This document shows, one piece after another, positions 47,260 to 55,926 of a stretch of 62,001 bases of DNA. Origin of the DNA: Frigidibacter oleivorans (GTDB lineage: Bacteria > Pseudomonadota > Alphaproteobacteria > Rhodobacterales > Rhodobacteraceae). Below the pieces are notes generated by a model, which was not told where the DNA came from, searched no databases, and saw only the letters and a program-made list of their open reading frames with translations. The position numbers were made by a program, and so were the translations under genes. The stretch spans positions 1-62,001 of the forward strand of contig NZ_RJRZ01000022.1 in NCBI RefSeq assembly GCF_003993775.1, written 5' to 3'. Position 1 is the stretch's first letter. Each line of letters starts with the position of its first letter.

Positions 47260-48581
47260 TGGAAAGCACGCTCATCCTGACCTTCATGTTCGTCTCGCTC
47301 GTCGTCTTCATGCTGAGCGGCGCAGGACTGGCCTTCGTGCTGGGCGCCATCGCCTTCATCTCGACAATCCTGCTGTGGGGGCCGGCGGCGCTGATCGTGG
47401 CGGTGCTGAACACCTTCGAGACGATGACCTCGGAAAGCCTGATGGCGATCCCGCTCTATGTGCTCATGGCCTCGATCCTGCAGAAATCCGCGGTGATCGA
47501 TGCGCTGTACGACGCGATGGAAACCTGGTTCGCACGGGTCAACGGCGGGCTTGCCGTCGGCACCATCGCGATCTGCACCATCCTCGCCGCGATGACGGGC
47601 GTCGTCGGCGCGGCCGTCGCCGCGATGGGCATCCTCGCCCTGCCCTCGATGCTGAAGCGCGGCTATTATCCGCCGCTGGCGCTGGGCGCGATCTGCGCCG
47701 GCGGCACGCTGGGCATCCTGATCCCGCCCTCGGTCATCACCATCGTCTACGCCATCACCGCGCAGATCTCGATCGGCCAGATGTTCGCCGCGGGCATCAT
47801 GCCGGGCCTCATCCTCGCAGGCAGCTACATCCTCTATATCCTCGTGCGGACCTGGATCAATCCCGAGCTTGCGCCGACGCCGGACGACATCCAGGACGTG
47901 CCGCTGCGGGTGAAGCTGTCGAAGCTGAAAAGCCTGATCCTGCCCGCCTTCGTCGTCCTGGGCGTGCTCGGCTCGATCTATGCCGGCATCGCCACCCCGA
48001 CCGAGGCCGCCGCCGTCGGCGTCCTGGGCGCGGCCGCCTCGGCGCTGATGATGCGGCGCTTCACCCTCTCGATGCTGTCGGGCAGCGCCACCGACACCTT
48101 GCGCGTCACGGCGATGATCCTATGGATCACCATCGGCGCGCGGGCCTTCATCTCGACCTTCGTGGCCACCGGCGGCGCGGATTCGCTGCTGAACTTCGTC
48201 GAGACGCTGGAGGCCTCGCGCTGGCTGGTGCTGGGCGTGATGATGCTGATCCTGATCTTCCTCGGGCTCTTCCTCGACGAGATCGGGATCATCCTGCTTT
48301 GCGTGCCGGTCTTCCTGCCGATCGTCACCGCGCTGGAATTCGACCCGTTGTGGTTCGGGGTGCTCTTCATGATCACGGCGCAGATGGCCTATATCACCCC
48401 GCCCTTCGGCTATACGCTCTTCTACCTCAAGGGCGTGCTGCCCAAAGGCATCGGCATCGGGCAGGTCTATCGCGGCGTGATCCCCTTCTTCCTGATCCAG
48501 GTGGTGATCCTGATCGTCTTCGCCCTCTTCCCCGGCCTGGTCACCTGGCTGCCCGAGGCGCTGGCCGGCAATGCGAGGTGA
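47259..48581 (+). CDS. dctM: TRAP transporter large permease subunit (DctM)
   Basis: A 440-residue DctM, exactly as long as the one at 6444-7766. Signatures include TGVVGAAVAAMGILALP, GGTLGILIPPSVITIVYA and the late GLFLDEIGIILLCVPVF. The ATG at 47259 overlaps the dctQ stop; the open frame upstream is a shadow of dctQ. It is the last gene of the mevalonate-like operon and is convergent with the Rieske oxygenase gene. Confidence 0.93.
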   Translation: MESTLILTFMFVSLVVFMLSGAGLAFVLGAIAFISTILLWGPAALIVAVLNTFETMTSESLMAIPLYVLMASILQKSAVIDALYDAMETWFARVNGGLAVGTIAICTILAAMTGVVGAAVAAMGILALPSMLKRGYYPPLALGAICAGGTLGILIPPSVITIVYAITAQISIGQMFAAGIMPGLILAGSYILYILVRTWINPELAPTPDDIQDVPLRVKLSKLKSLILPAFVVLGVLGSIYAGIATPTEAAAVGVLGAAASALMMRRFTLSMLSGSATDTLRVTAMILWITIGARAFISTFVATGGADSLLNFVETLEASRWLVLGVMMLILIFLGLFLDEIGIILLCVPVFLPIVTALEFDPLWFGVLFMITAQMAYITPPFGYTLFYLKGVLPKGIGIGQVYRGVIPFFLIQVVILIVFALFPGLVTWLPEALAGNAR

Positions 48582-48656
48582 TCCCGCGACGGCGGGTCAT
48601 CGCCGACGTCATGACCGGAGGTCCGGGCCTGTCATCGGACGGGACGGGGAACGGGA

Positions 48657-49784
48657 TCAGGCCTGCGAGACCATCCGCGAGATCCATTGCGCGAACTCGT
48701 AGTTCGGCCGCTCCAGATGGGACAGGGGGCCGGGCCGGGCGAGGCGGCTCTGCATGCCCTGCCAGACCCGTTCGGTGCAGCCCTTGTCCTCTTCGTTCAC
48801 GTCGTCCAGCAACAGCTTCAGCGCCGCCAGATGCCCTTCGGCCGCGGGATCGGCGAGAAATTCCGGCGACAGCCCGCCGCCATAGAGGATCTTCACATGG
48901 TCCGGCCCGTCCGGCATCAGCGAGAGATACCAGAAATAGCCGGGCGTCAGCGTGATCAGCAGCGACGGATACAGCGCCAGCAGCCATGTCCGCCGCCGGT
49001 CGTCGCCCTGAAGCACGGTGTTGGACGGATGGGCCAGCGCCAGCGGCACCGTGTCGTCCTTGAGGATGTGGTGGTAGTTGAAGCCGGAAAAGCCCTCGGG
49101 GCAGACCATGTCCCTGAGCCTGGTCGCCCCGCCGATCGTGCCGGCATGGCAGACCGGCAGATGATAGCTTTCCATGAAGTTCTCGGCGAGGATCTTCCAG
49201 TTGGTCTGCCAGCGATGCTCTTCGCGGAAGGTCTCGACATAGGTCGACATGTCGAGATAGCCGACAAGATCGTCGATTTCGGCATAGATCGCCGACGGGT
49301 CGGGCAGGTCCGCGTCCAGCGTGACCATGATCCAGCCCTTCCAGTTCACGCAGCGGATGGCGGGAAGGCCCGATGTCTGCTTGCAGAAGCTGCCGTTCCG
49401 TTCCATCGCCGGGGCGCCGCGCAGCGATCCGTCCAGCGAATAGGTCCAGGCGTGATAGGGGCAGGTGATGACGCGCACGGTCCCGCGGCCTTCCAGCAGC
49501 AGCGACATGCGATGGCGGCAGACATTGGACATGGCGCGCAGCTCGCCGTCGCCGTCGCGCAGCACGATGATCGACTCGCCCGCGATCTGCAGCGTCATGT
49601 AATCGCCGCGCCCCTTCAGCGCCTCGGCACGGCCGGCGCAGACCCAGCTTTTCGCGAAGACATGCGATTGTTCCAAAGCGAGGAACTCTGCCGAGGTATA
49701 GACCGAGGCGGGCATGGCCGTGGCCCGTTCGAACGGAACGGCGACGTTCTCGGCAAGTTCGGCCGCGGGGGTGATCCTGTTCAT
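48657..49784 (-). CDS. Rieske non-heme iron oxygenase, alpha subunit
   Basis: A 375-residue oxygenase. The Rieske ligands are C-R-H in NVCRHR and C-P-Y-H in TCPYHAW. The catalytic domain has the mononuclear iron motif ENFMESYHLPVCH. The overall look, with NWKILAENFMESYH, is nearest to the quaternary-ammonium type monooxygenases (choline monooxygenase-like, GbcA-like) rather than to aromatic dioxygenases; this is a visual judgement. No reductase gene is adjacent. I take the ATG at 49784, with GGAG 6 bases before it; 49787, 49796 and 49856 are alternatives. A TTAGC/GCTAA repeat lies upstream. Confidence 0.85.
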   Translation of the reverse strand: MNRITPAAELAENVAVPFERATAMPASVYTSAEFLALEQSHVFAKSWVCAGRAEALKGRGDYMTLQIAGESIIVLRDGDGELRAMSNVCRHRMSLLLEGRGTVRVITCPYHAWTYSLDGSLRGAPAMERNGSFCKQTSGLPAIRCVNWKGWIMVTLDADLPDPSAIYAEIDDLVGYLDMSTYVETFREEHRWQTNWKILAENFMESYHLPVCHAGTIGGATRLRDMVCPEGFSGFNYHHILKDDTVPLALAHPSNTVLQGDDRRRTWLLALYPSLLITLTPGYFWYLSLMPDGPDHVKILYGGGLSPEFLADPAAEGHLAALKLLLDDVNEEDKGCTERVWQGMQSRLARPGPLSHLERPNYEFAQWISRMVSQA

Positions 49785-49912
49785 CATCAGCTCCATCTCG
49801 GCATCCCGGCAGGGCGGTCGGGCGCCCCCGCCGCTGCGGTTCGGACTGCGCGACACCGTGTCGTCAAGGATGGGAATGGCGGTTCGGTGGCCTAGGCGAA
49901 AGGAAGATTTTC

Positions 49913-49939
49913 ATTAGCTCCGCTTAGGGAATGGCTAAT
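49913..49939 (-). promoter_or_regulatory. LysR-type operator upstream of the Rieske oxygenase gene
   Basis: ATTAGC (49913-49918) and GCTAAT (49934-49939) form a perfect inverted repeat with 15 bases between, and an extra CTTAGG lies in the middle. The same TTAG/CTAA half-sites occur in the two promoters at 54.6 and 54.8 kb. Confidence 0.55.
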
Positions 49940-50017
49940 TTCTGCCGGTGTGGGCCCGGTTCCGCCACCGCCGCCAGGCGGCCCGTCCACGCGGCCTGCC
50001 CGCCGCCTGCAAAAGCA

Positions 50018-51127
50018 TCACTGCGATACGAAATCATGCAGGATGCGGATGCAGCCTTCCATCTGATCCACGGCGATGGACTCGTCGGGTTGGTGGCCGT
50101 CGCGCATCGTGCCCGGCCCCCAGACGACGGTCGGGATGCCTTGCGCGGCGAAGAAGCCTGCCTCGGTCCCGAAGGCGACGGTGCCGGGCGACGGGTCGGG
50201 CAGCAGCGCCGCGAAGGCCGTCAGTTCGGGCCGGGCCGGATCGGTGTCGAGGCCGGGGTAGCGGCCCGTCTCGGTGATTGTCACGGCGTCGGGGACGTCG
50301 AGGGTGGCAAGGATCGCCTCGGGCGTCTCGGCGGCAAGGTGCCGGATCTCGAACAACAGCTCGGCCCGGTCCGGCACGATGTTGAGCGCGCTGCCCCCGC
50401 GCAGCACCCCGGCATGGATCGTCGAAAAGGCGGGATCGTAGCGCGGATCCTGCGGTCCGCTCGCGGCGATCCGGGCCTGCCGGTCGCGGATCGCACAGAC
50501 CAGATCGGCCGCGGGATGCAGGGCATTGCGGAACCGGGGGGCCATGGCGGAATGTCCCGGCTCGCCCGAGGCCACCGCCCGATAGCTGGCCTTGCCCTTG
50601 TGCGCCGTAACCAGCCGCAGCGAGGTCGGCTCGCCCACGATGCACATCGCCGGCCGCCCGAGAGTCGGGACCACCCGGTCGATCATCTCGGCGATGCCGC
50701 GGCAGCCGATCTCTTCGTCCCAGCTGAGCGCGAAGGCCAGCGGCAGGCGCTGTCGGCCCGCCGGCAGGTTCTGCACCACGGTCAGAAAGCAGGCGATGAA
50801 GCCCTTCATGTCGGTCGTCCCCCGGCCGAAATGCCGCCCATCCCGCGTTTCCAGACGGAAAGGATCGCGGGACCAGTCCTGCCCCTCGACCGGAACGACA
50901 TCGCTATGGGCCGAACAGAGCAGCCCGCCCTCGCCCTCGCCCCGGCGGGCCAGCAGCCCGGCCTTGAGGCCGTCGGCCGAGCCGAGGCGCCAGGTGCGGA
51001 ACCCCTGCCCGTCCAGAAAGCGGCGGACCCAGTCCACCATGTCGCCGTTCGGGCCGCCGGTGATGGTCGAAAAGCCGACGAGGGTGGCGAGGATGTCGCG
51101 GCTTTCGCGCCGCAGGTCAGCTGTCAT
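50018..51127 (-). CDS. M20 family amidohydrolase (ArgE-like deacetylase)
   Basis: A 369-residue zinc peptidase-family enzyme. Metal and catalytic residues are visible in CSAHSDVVPV (His, Asp), GRGTTDMKGF (bridging Asp), SWDEEIG (Glu pair) and the late GPGTMRDGHQPDE (His). ArgE releases acetate from N-acetylornithine; here the neighbours (RidA, DUF1028, flavin and Rieske oxygenases) point to deacylation of some other N-acyl amino acid in a catabolic route. It starts 10 bases after the LysR gene stop, and is the last gene of the run from 54499. Confidence 0.88.
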   Translation of the reverse strand: MTADLRRESRDILATLVGFSTITGGPNGDMVDWVRRFLDGQGFRTWRLGSADGLKAGLLARRGEGEGGLLCSAHSDVVPVEGQDWSRDPFRLETRDGRHFGRGTTDMKGFIACFLTVVQNLPAGRQRLPLAFALSWDEEIGCRGIAEMIDRVVPTLGRPAMCIVGEPTSLRLVTAHKGKASYRAVASGEPGHSAMAPRFRNALHPAADLVCAIRDRQARIAASGPQDPRYDPAFSTIHAGVLRGGSALNIVPDRAELLFEIRHLAAETPEAILATLDVPDAVTITETGRYPGLDTDPARPELTAFAALLPDPSPGTVAFGTEAGFFAAQGIPTVVWGPGTMRDGHQPDESIAVDQMEGCIRILHDFVSQ

Positions 51128-51137
51128 GGCGGCGGCC

Positions 51138-52067
51138 TCAAGGGCTGGTCAGGCTGAACGCGCTGTGGTTGTTCAGATGACGGCGGGCATGTTCCAGGAA
51201 CGCGGCCACCGTGCGCGAACTGTCCGTCCCCTCGCTCAGCAGGACCCCCATCCGCAAGCTGCGCGCCGGCCCCGAGATCGGCACGAAGCGCAGCTTGCCG
51301 CCATCGGGGGCCCGGTCGTTCAGGGGGCGGATATTGGCGATCGAATAGCCGAAGTCATTGGCGACGAGCGAGCGCATGACGGCGATGTCGCGGGTCTTCT
51401 CAACGATCCGGGGCCGCGTATGGAGTCCGGCGAAAATCGACATGAAATAGTCGGCGCTGACCGGCAGATCCAGCAGGATCATCGGCAGGTCGACCAGTTC
51501 GGCCGGCGAGACCTCGGACCGCCCGGCCAGCGGGTGGCGGTCCGAGAAATAGGCGACGGGCGGCAGATCGGCCAGCGGCACGAAGGTCAGGTCCGAGGGG
51601 ATGTTGATGTCATAGGTGATGGCGACATCCAGACTGGCATCATGCAGCTGCGCAAACAGTTCGGACTGGTCGCGTTCGTATTGGTGGAACTGCACCTCGG
51701 GATAGGTGTCGACGAAGCTGCGGCGCAGCCTGGGCAGCACGATCTGGGCGAAGGTGACAAGGCAGCCGACATGCAGGTCACCCCTGACCTTGCCCGCCAG
51801 GTCGTTTGCCAGGTTGCCGAGCGAATGCGCCATCGCCACCGTCTCGCGCGCGCCCTCGAGAAAGCGCCGTCCCACCTGCGAGACCGACAGCCCCTGCGCA
51901 TGGCGGCGCACGAAGAGCTTCAGGCCGATCTCGGCCTCGAGCTGCGCGATGGCGGTCGAGATGGTGGGCGACGAGACATGGACCTTCTGCGCGGCCAGGG
52001 CGATCGAGCCGCAGTCGCAGACCGCGATGAAATACTCGAGCTGCCTCAGCGTGATGCGCAGCGGCAT
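51138..52067 (-). CDS. LysR-family transcriptional regulator
   Basis: A 309-residue LysR protein: LRQLEYFIAVCDCGSIALAAQ, SSPTISTAIAQLE, KLFVRRHAQGLS. It is embedded in the catabolic run rather than divergent from it: the start overlaps the DUF1028 stop by one base (TGATG), and argE follows after 10 bases. It therefore seems co-expressed with the pathway it controls. The longer open frame upstream of 52067 is a shadow of the DUF1028 gene. Confidence 0.9.
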   Translation of the reverse strand: MPLRITLRQLEYFIAVCDCGSIALAAQKVHVSSPTISTAIAQLEAEIGLKLFVRRHAQGLSVSQVGRRFLEGARETVAMAHSLGNLANDLAGKVRGDLHVGCLVTFAQIVLPRLRRSFVDTYPEVQFHQYERDQSELFAQLHDASLDVAITYDINIPSDLTFVPLADLPPVAYFSDRHPLAGRSEVSPAELVDLPMILLDLPVSADYFMSIFAGLHTRPRIVEKTRDIAVMRSLVANDFGYSIANIRPLNDRAPDGGKLRFVPISGPARSLRMGVLLSEGTDSSRTVAAFLEHARRHLNNHSAFSLTSP

Positions 52068-52747
52068 CAGCGGTCGTCGCCCGGGACGCCATAGGAGGGC
52101 GCGGCGTCGGGATTCAGGGCGCGGGTGACGTAATCGTCGGCCTGCGGGCGATAGATCTGCCAGATCCCCGCCAGCGCGGCGATGGGGCAATCCTCCTCCA
52201 GCCAGTCCACGCGCAGATCGGCATAAGGCCAGCTTTGCCTGTCGGCGATCAGCAGCCCGGCCGAATGGACCGGCCCCGCCTCGCCGCCCGCATCGGCCCC
52301 GGCGCGAAGCGCGGCGATCAGCCGATCCCCCAGCGTGCCGCCGGCCGCCTCGAACCCCGCGATCATCGCCGCCGGCACGCCCTCCTGTGCCAGCATGTTG
52401 CCGCCCGAGGCGCAGTCCCGCCCCTCTGCCGAGGTCCAGATACCCAGGGCGCGCGCCCCCGAATGCACCGCCGTCCGGCCCGCGGCGTCGATGGCCAGAA
52501 GCTGGCGGAACTCGGGATGGGCATCGGCCGCCCGCGCCGCCCCGACCGCCGCCGCCGCATCGTCGCCTGCGGCGAGGCGGTCCAGCATCGCGGCCCCGAG
52601 CGCGGGATTGGTCACGTTCTGCGTCGAGACGGCACCGACGCCTGCCCGCACCCAGGCACAGCGCGCGGCGACGGCCGGCGAGGACGAGGCGATCGCCACC
52701 CCGAATTGGCCGCTTTGCGCGCAGCGCCCGATGATCGAAAAGGTCAT
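52067..52747 (-). CDS. DUF1028 family protein
   Basis: A 226-residue protein of the DUF1028 family, recognised by the start MTFSIIGRCAQSGQFGVAIAS, the AGVGAVSTQNVTNP segment and the later ASGGNMLAQEGV and SAGLLIADRQSWPYADLRVDW. The fold is of the N-terminal nucleophile hydrolase type as I recall, but function is not established. These genes often accompany RidA and M20 peptidases in amino-acid-like compound catabolism. It starts 20 bases after the RidA stop. Confidence 0.85.
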   Translation of the reverse strand: MTFSIIGRCAQSGQFGVAIASSSPAVAARCAWVRAGVGAVSTQNVTNPALGAAMLDRLAAGDDAAAAVGAARAADAHPEFRQLLAIDAAGRTAVHSGARALGIWTSAEGRDCASGGNMLAQEGVPAAMIAGFEAAGGTLGDRLIAALRAGADAGGEAGPVHSAGLLIADRQSWPYADLRVDWLEEDCPIAALAGIWQIYRPQADDYVTRALNPDAAPSYGVPGDDR

Positions 52748-52767
52748 CCCGCCCCCCTGCCGACGTC

Positions 52768-53181
52768 TCAGTCCGGGATCACGGCCGTCGCGTCGATCTC
52801 GACCAGCCATTCGGGCCGCGCGAGGGCGACGACGACAAGGCCGGTGCAGACCGGATGCACGCCGCGGATGTATTCGCCCATCGTGCGATAGACGGCCTCG
52901 CGGTGGCGCACGTCGGTCAGATAGACCACCAGCTTGGTCAGATGCTCCATCTTCCCGCCGCTCTCCTCGATCAGCTGCCGGATGTTCTGCATGACCTTGT
53001 GGGTCTGATCAACCGGGTCGTGGCTGTCGATGTTTCGGGCGCTGTCCAGATCCTGAGGGCACTGGCCGCGCAGGAAGATGATGCGGCCGCGCGCGACGAC
53101 CGCCTGCGCGAGGTCGTTGTCGAGCTTCTGCTCGGGATAGGTGTCGCGGGTATTGAAGCTGCGGATGCGGGTATGGGCCAT
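52768..53181 (-). CDS. RidA family protein
   Basis: A 137-residue RidA/YjgF-type protein. The family core is visible in FLRGQCPQDLD, QTHKVMQNIRQLIEESG, LTKLVVYLTDVRHREAVYR and the end LARPEWLVEIDATAV, whose Arg would bind the carboxylate of an imine. RidA proteins hydrolyse enamine or imine intermediates to 2-oxo acids and ammonia. Its presence implies that the pathway makes such an intermediate. It lies 31 bases after the flavin monooxygenase gene. Confidence 0.9.
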   Translation of the reverse strand: MAHTRIRSFNTRDTYPEQKLDNDLAQAVVARGRIIFLRGQCPQDLDSARNIDSHDPVDQTHKVMQNIRQLIEESGGKMEHLTKLVVYLTDVRHREAVYRTMGEYIRGVHPVCTGLVVVALARPEWLVEIDATAVIPD

Positions 53182-53212
53182 CTTGGGTGTCCGGTTTGCG
53201 AATGGGGCGGGA

Positions 53213-54499
53213 TCAGGCGGTCATCTTGCCGGCGGCGGGCCGCAGGTCCCGGTCGGGGACATAGGCGCGGTACTGGGCCTGGATCTCGATATGATCGGCC
53301 AGATAGCGCGCATCGTGCCAGACGCCCCAGATGAAGCTGGAGCCCCGCCCCGAAAGCCACGGCAGCCCGAGGAAATAGATGCCCGGCGCGGACGAGACGC
53401 CGCGCTGGTGGCTGGGCCGGCCGTCGTCGTCGAAGGCGCCGACACGCATCCAGCCGTAATCGTTGCGAAACCCCGTCGCCCAGATGATCGTGCCGATCCC
53501 CGCCGCGCGCAGGTCCAGATGGGTCAGCGGCCGGGTCACGCAATCGGGCATGGCGGCGAGGACGCGGGCCGAGGGTTCGGGCGGCAGGTCGAGCCCGTTC
53601 CGCTCGATATGGGCATCCGCCTCGTCGAGGACCGAGAGGTAGTTCGCGTCGCCCCGGCGGATGTTGCGCTCCAGATCGGCACCGAAGGACAGGACGCCGT
53701 CGGCGCAGCCCTCGGTCCGGCCGACCAGCACCATCCCGGCATGGGCGAGACGGCGGAAATCGATGGTCTCGCCCCCCCGCGCGCCGCTGACCGCGATGGT
53801 CACATGTTCCGTGCCGGGCGCCCTCGCCTGCAGGTCCCACTTCCCCAGAACGCCCAGCCACCAGACGAAATCGCGGCCGCGATAGCTGCGCGGCGGGCGG
53901 TCATGCGGACCGACCGACAGATAGACCCTGCGCCCGGACAGCATCAGCTCGTCGGCGATCTGCACGCCCGACGACCCCGCGCCCACCACCAGCACCGCCC
54001 CTTCGGGCAGCGCGGCGGGGTTGCGGTAGTCGCTGGAATGGATCTGCAGGAGGCCGGGCGTTGGCGGCACGATCTGCGGGATGACCGGCGTCTGGAAGGC
54101 CCCGGTCGCGACGACGACGTTCCGCGCCTCGATCTCGCCCTCCGATGTTTCGGCACGATAGCCGGGCCGCCCCGCCAGCGGGACCAGCCCCGTCACCTCC
54201 ACCCCGCAACGGATCGGGGCCGCGAACCTTTGGGCATAGGCCTCGAAATAGGCGGCGACATCCTCCTTGGGCACGAAGGCGTCCGGGGAATGGCCCTCGA
54301 ACGTCATGCCCGGGAAGCGGTCGTGCCAGGCCGGCCCGTTCGCCACCAGGGAATCCCACCGCCGGCTGCGCCAGGCTTCGGCGACCCGGGCCCGTTCGAC
54401 CACGATATGGGGAATGGACTTGCGGGTCAGATGCTCGCTCATCGCGATGCCGGCTTGTCCTGCGCCGATGACCAGCGTGTCGGTGGTTTCACGTCCCAT
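53213..54499 (-). CDS. FAD-dependent monooxygenase (FMO/Baeyer-Villiger-like)
   Basis: A 428-residue flavoprotein with two dinucleotide-binding motifs: GAGQAG at residues 12-17 for FAD and VVGAGSSG near residue 170 for NADPH. FVPKEDVAAYFEAYA and ATGAFQTPVIP are typical of the NAD(P)/FAD oxidoreductases near FMO and YUCCA-type enzymes; the end carries IIWATGFRNDYGW. A flavin N- or S-oxygenase or a Baeyer-Villiger enzyme are all possible. It is the first gene of the run to 50018 and is divergent from the aldolase gene over a 427-base region. Confidence 0.87.
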   Translation of the reverse strand: MGRETTDTLVIGAGQAGIAMSEHLTRKSIPHIVVERARVAEAWRSRRWDSLVANGPAWHDRFPGMTFEGHSPDAFVPKEDVAAYFEAYAQRFAAPIRCGVEVTGLVPLAGRPGYRAETSEGEIEARNVVVATGAFQTPVIPQIVPPTPGLLQIHSSDYRNPAALPEGAVLVVGAGSSGVQIADELMLSGRRVYLSVGPHDRPPRSYRGRDFVWWLGVLGKWDLQARAPGTEHVTIAVSGARGGETIDFRRLAHAGMVLVGRTEGCADGVLSFGADLERNIRRGDANYLSVLDEADAHIERNGLDLPPEPSARVLAAMPDCVTRPLTHLDLRAAGIGTIIWATGFRNDYGWMRVGAFDDDGRPSHQRGVSSAPGIYFLGLPWLSGRGSSFIWGVWHDARYLADHIEIQAQYRAYVPDRDLRPAAGKMTA

Positions 54500-54595
54500 G
54501 CCATGTCCCCTGAAAGCCTGGCGCTTCTGCGCCCGGTCCCATCGTGCTTAGCCGTCGCCCGGATTTCCCAAAACTAATTAATTCAACATCAAACG

Positions 54596-54610
54596 TTAGG
54601 CGTTTCCTAA
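54596..54610 (-). promoter_or_regulatory. LysR-type operator of the monooxygenase operon
   Basis: TTAGG (54596-54600) and CCTAA (54606-54610) form a perfect inverted repeat with a 5-base centre, about 97 bases upstream of the monooxygenase start and beside AT-rich sequence (ACTAATTAATTC at about 54572-54583). Confidence 0.5.
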
Positions 54611-54798
54611 TCCGCAAGTACCGCGCACTTCCCGTGGCCGCGCCGGAATCCCCGTCCAGCCGTTGCCACAGCAGCGGACATGTTTGCCCGGAGAACAGGC
54701 ATTTCGCGGAGCCCGCCCCATGACGGCCTGTGACGCGGGCTTGCGGCCGTCCCGCTAACGCACGAGAACTGCTCGCTCTCTCGCCCGCGCCCCCCGTT

Positions 54799-54815
54799 GT
54801 TAGTTTCTGGCTAAC
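54799..54815 (+). promoter_or_regulatory. LysR-type operator of the aldolase gene
   Basis: GTTAG (54799-54803) and CTAAC (54811-54815) form a perfect inverted repeat with a 7-base centre, the T-N11-A shape expected for LysR binding, about 112 bases before the aldolase start. Confidence 0.6.
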
Positions 54816-54926
54816 CAGAGAGAAAGATAAATGAAGTATGCGCTTCGCCCCGCTGCGCCCACAACGACATCAGGCAACGGCTTTACCCTGTCGGGCAGGC
54901 CGCGACTGCGATGACGAGGTGAGACC

Positions 54927-55670
54927 ATGCTGGACCAGACCGTTCTCGACGAAACCAGGGCGCGCATCGATCTGGCGGCGGCCCTGCGGATGACGGCGCG
55001 CGCGAACATGCACGAGGCGGTGGCGAACCACTATTCGGTCGCGCTGTCGCCGGACGGCATGCGGTTCCTCATCAACCCCAAATGGATGCATTTCGCGCGC
55101 GTCAGGGCCTCGGACCTGATCCTCGTGGACATGAACGACCCGGACTCGCAAATGCGCCGCCCCGATCTCGACACAACGGCGCAGGTGATTCACGGGCAGG
55201 TGCATGCCCGCTGCCCCGCCGCGCGGGTGATCATGCACCTGCACCCGGTGATGACGACGGCGCTGGCCAGCATCGACCCGCCGCAGATGCCGGCAATCGA
55301 CCAGAACTCGGCGCGCTACTTCAACCGGCTGGCGGTGGACCTGCATTACGGCGGCATGGCCAATTCCGAAGAGGAAGGCGCGCGGCTGGCAAGCCTGCTG
55401 GGCGACAAGAGCCGGCTCTTGATGGGCAACCACGGCATCATGATCACCGCCGCCACCGTGGGCGAGGCCTGGGACGACATCTACACCTTCGACCGCGCGG
55501 CGCAGATCGTCGTCGGCGCCATGTCGACGGGCCGGCCGCTGAAATACCTCTCCGACGAAGCGGCCGAGCAGACGGCGAAAGACTGGGAAGGGATTGCCAG
55601 CTTCTCGATCCGGCATTTCGAGGAAATGAAGCTGATCCTCGACAAGGAGTGCCCGGACTACCGGGACTGA
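54927..55670 (+). CDS. class II aldolase/adducin family protein
   Basis: A 247-residue zinc-dependent class II aldolase-fold protein. Zinc ligands are visible as the HxH in MHLHPVMT and the later His in LMGNHGIMI. The family includes fuculose-phosphate aldolase and several decarboxylases and epimerases; members without a sugar-phosphate context often act on hydroxy-acid intermediates. AGGTGAGACC precedes the ATG. It is the only plus-strand gene of the LysR-controlled locus. The 60 bases after it hold no clear terminator. Confidence 0.88.
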   Translation: MLDQTVLDETRARIDLAAALRMTARANMHEAVANHYSVALSPDGMRFLINPKWMHFARVRASDLILVDMNDPDSQMRRPDLDTTAQVIHGQVHARCPAARVIMHLHPVMTTALASIDPPQMPAIDQNSARYFNRLAVDLHYGGMANSEEEGARLASLLGDKSRLLMGNHGIMITAATVGEAWDDIYTFDRAAQIVVGAMSTGRPLKYLSDEAAEQTAKDWEGIASFSIRHFEEMKLILDKECPDYRD

Positions 55671-55729
55671 CGGACCTGCTTGCACGCAGCGCCGGAGAGG
55701 TCCCCGAAGATCGGGGCGCGACCGTGGGA

Positions 55730-55912
55730 TCAAACCACCCAGGCCGCCTGCGGCAGCACGAGCGTGGCCCTGAGGCCGGGGTCGCGGCGAGACAGGACGA
55801 TGTCGCCGCCGTGCTGGCGGGCGATCGCGCGGGCGATCGACAGGCCGAGGCCAATCCCCCCCGTTTCCGGCGAGCGCGACTCCTCGAGCCGGAAGAACGG
55901 GGTGAAGACGGC
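55730..55912 (-). pseudogene. 3' remnant of a sensor histidine kinase gene
   Basis: The minus strand encodes the last 60 or so residues of a histidine kinase: VFTPFFRLEESRS, the ATP-lid G-box TGGIGLGLSIARAIARQHGG, then DIVLSRRDPGLRATLVLPQAA and a TGA stop at 55730-55732. The homology stops abruptly at about 55912, only 15 bases from the stop of the TAXI gene. The kinase's other domains are missing, so a deletion or rearrangement removed them and joined the fragment to the TAXI gene. No partner response regulator is present. Confidence 0.8.
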
Positions 55913-55926
55913 CCCCCGGCAAAGCC

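Larger units (their letters stand above)
54500..54926. other. divergent regulatory region between the monooxygenase and aldolase genes
   Basis: No gene is supported. The region contains two AT-rich patches, near 54570-54615 on the monooxygenase side and near 54797-54840 on the aldolase side, each with a TTAG/CTAA inverted repeat. The middle is GC-rich without recognised features. Confidence 0.6.
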
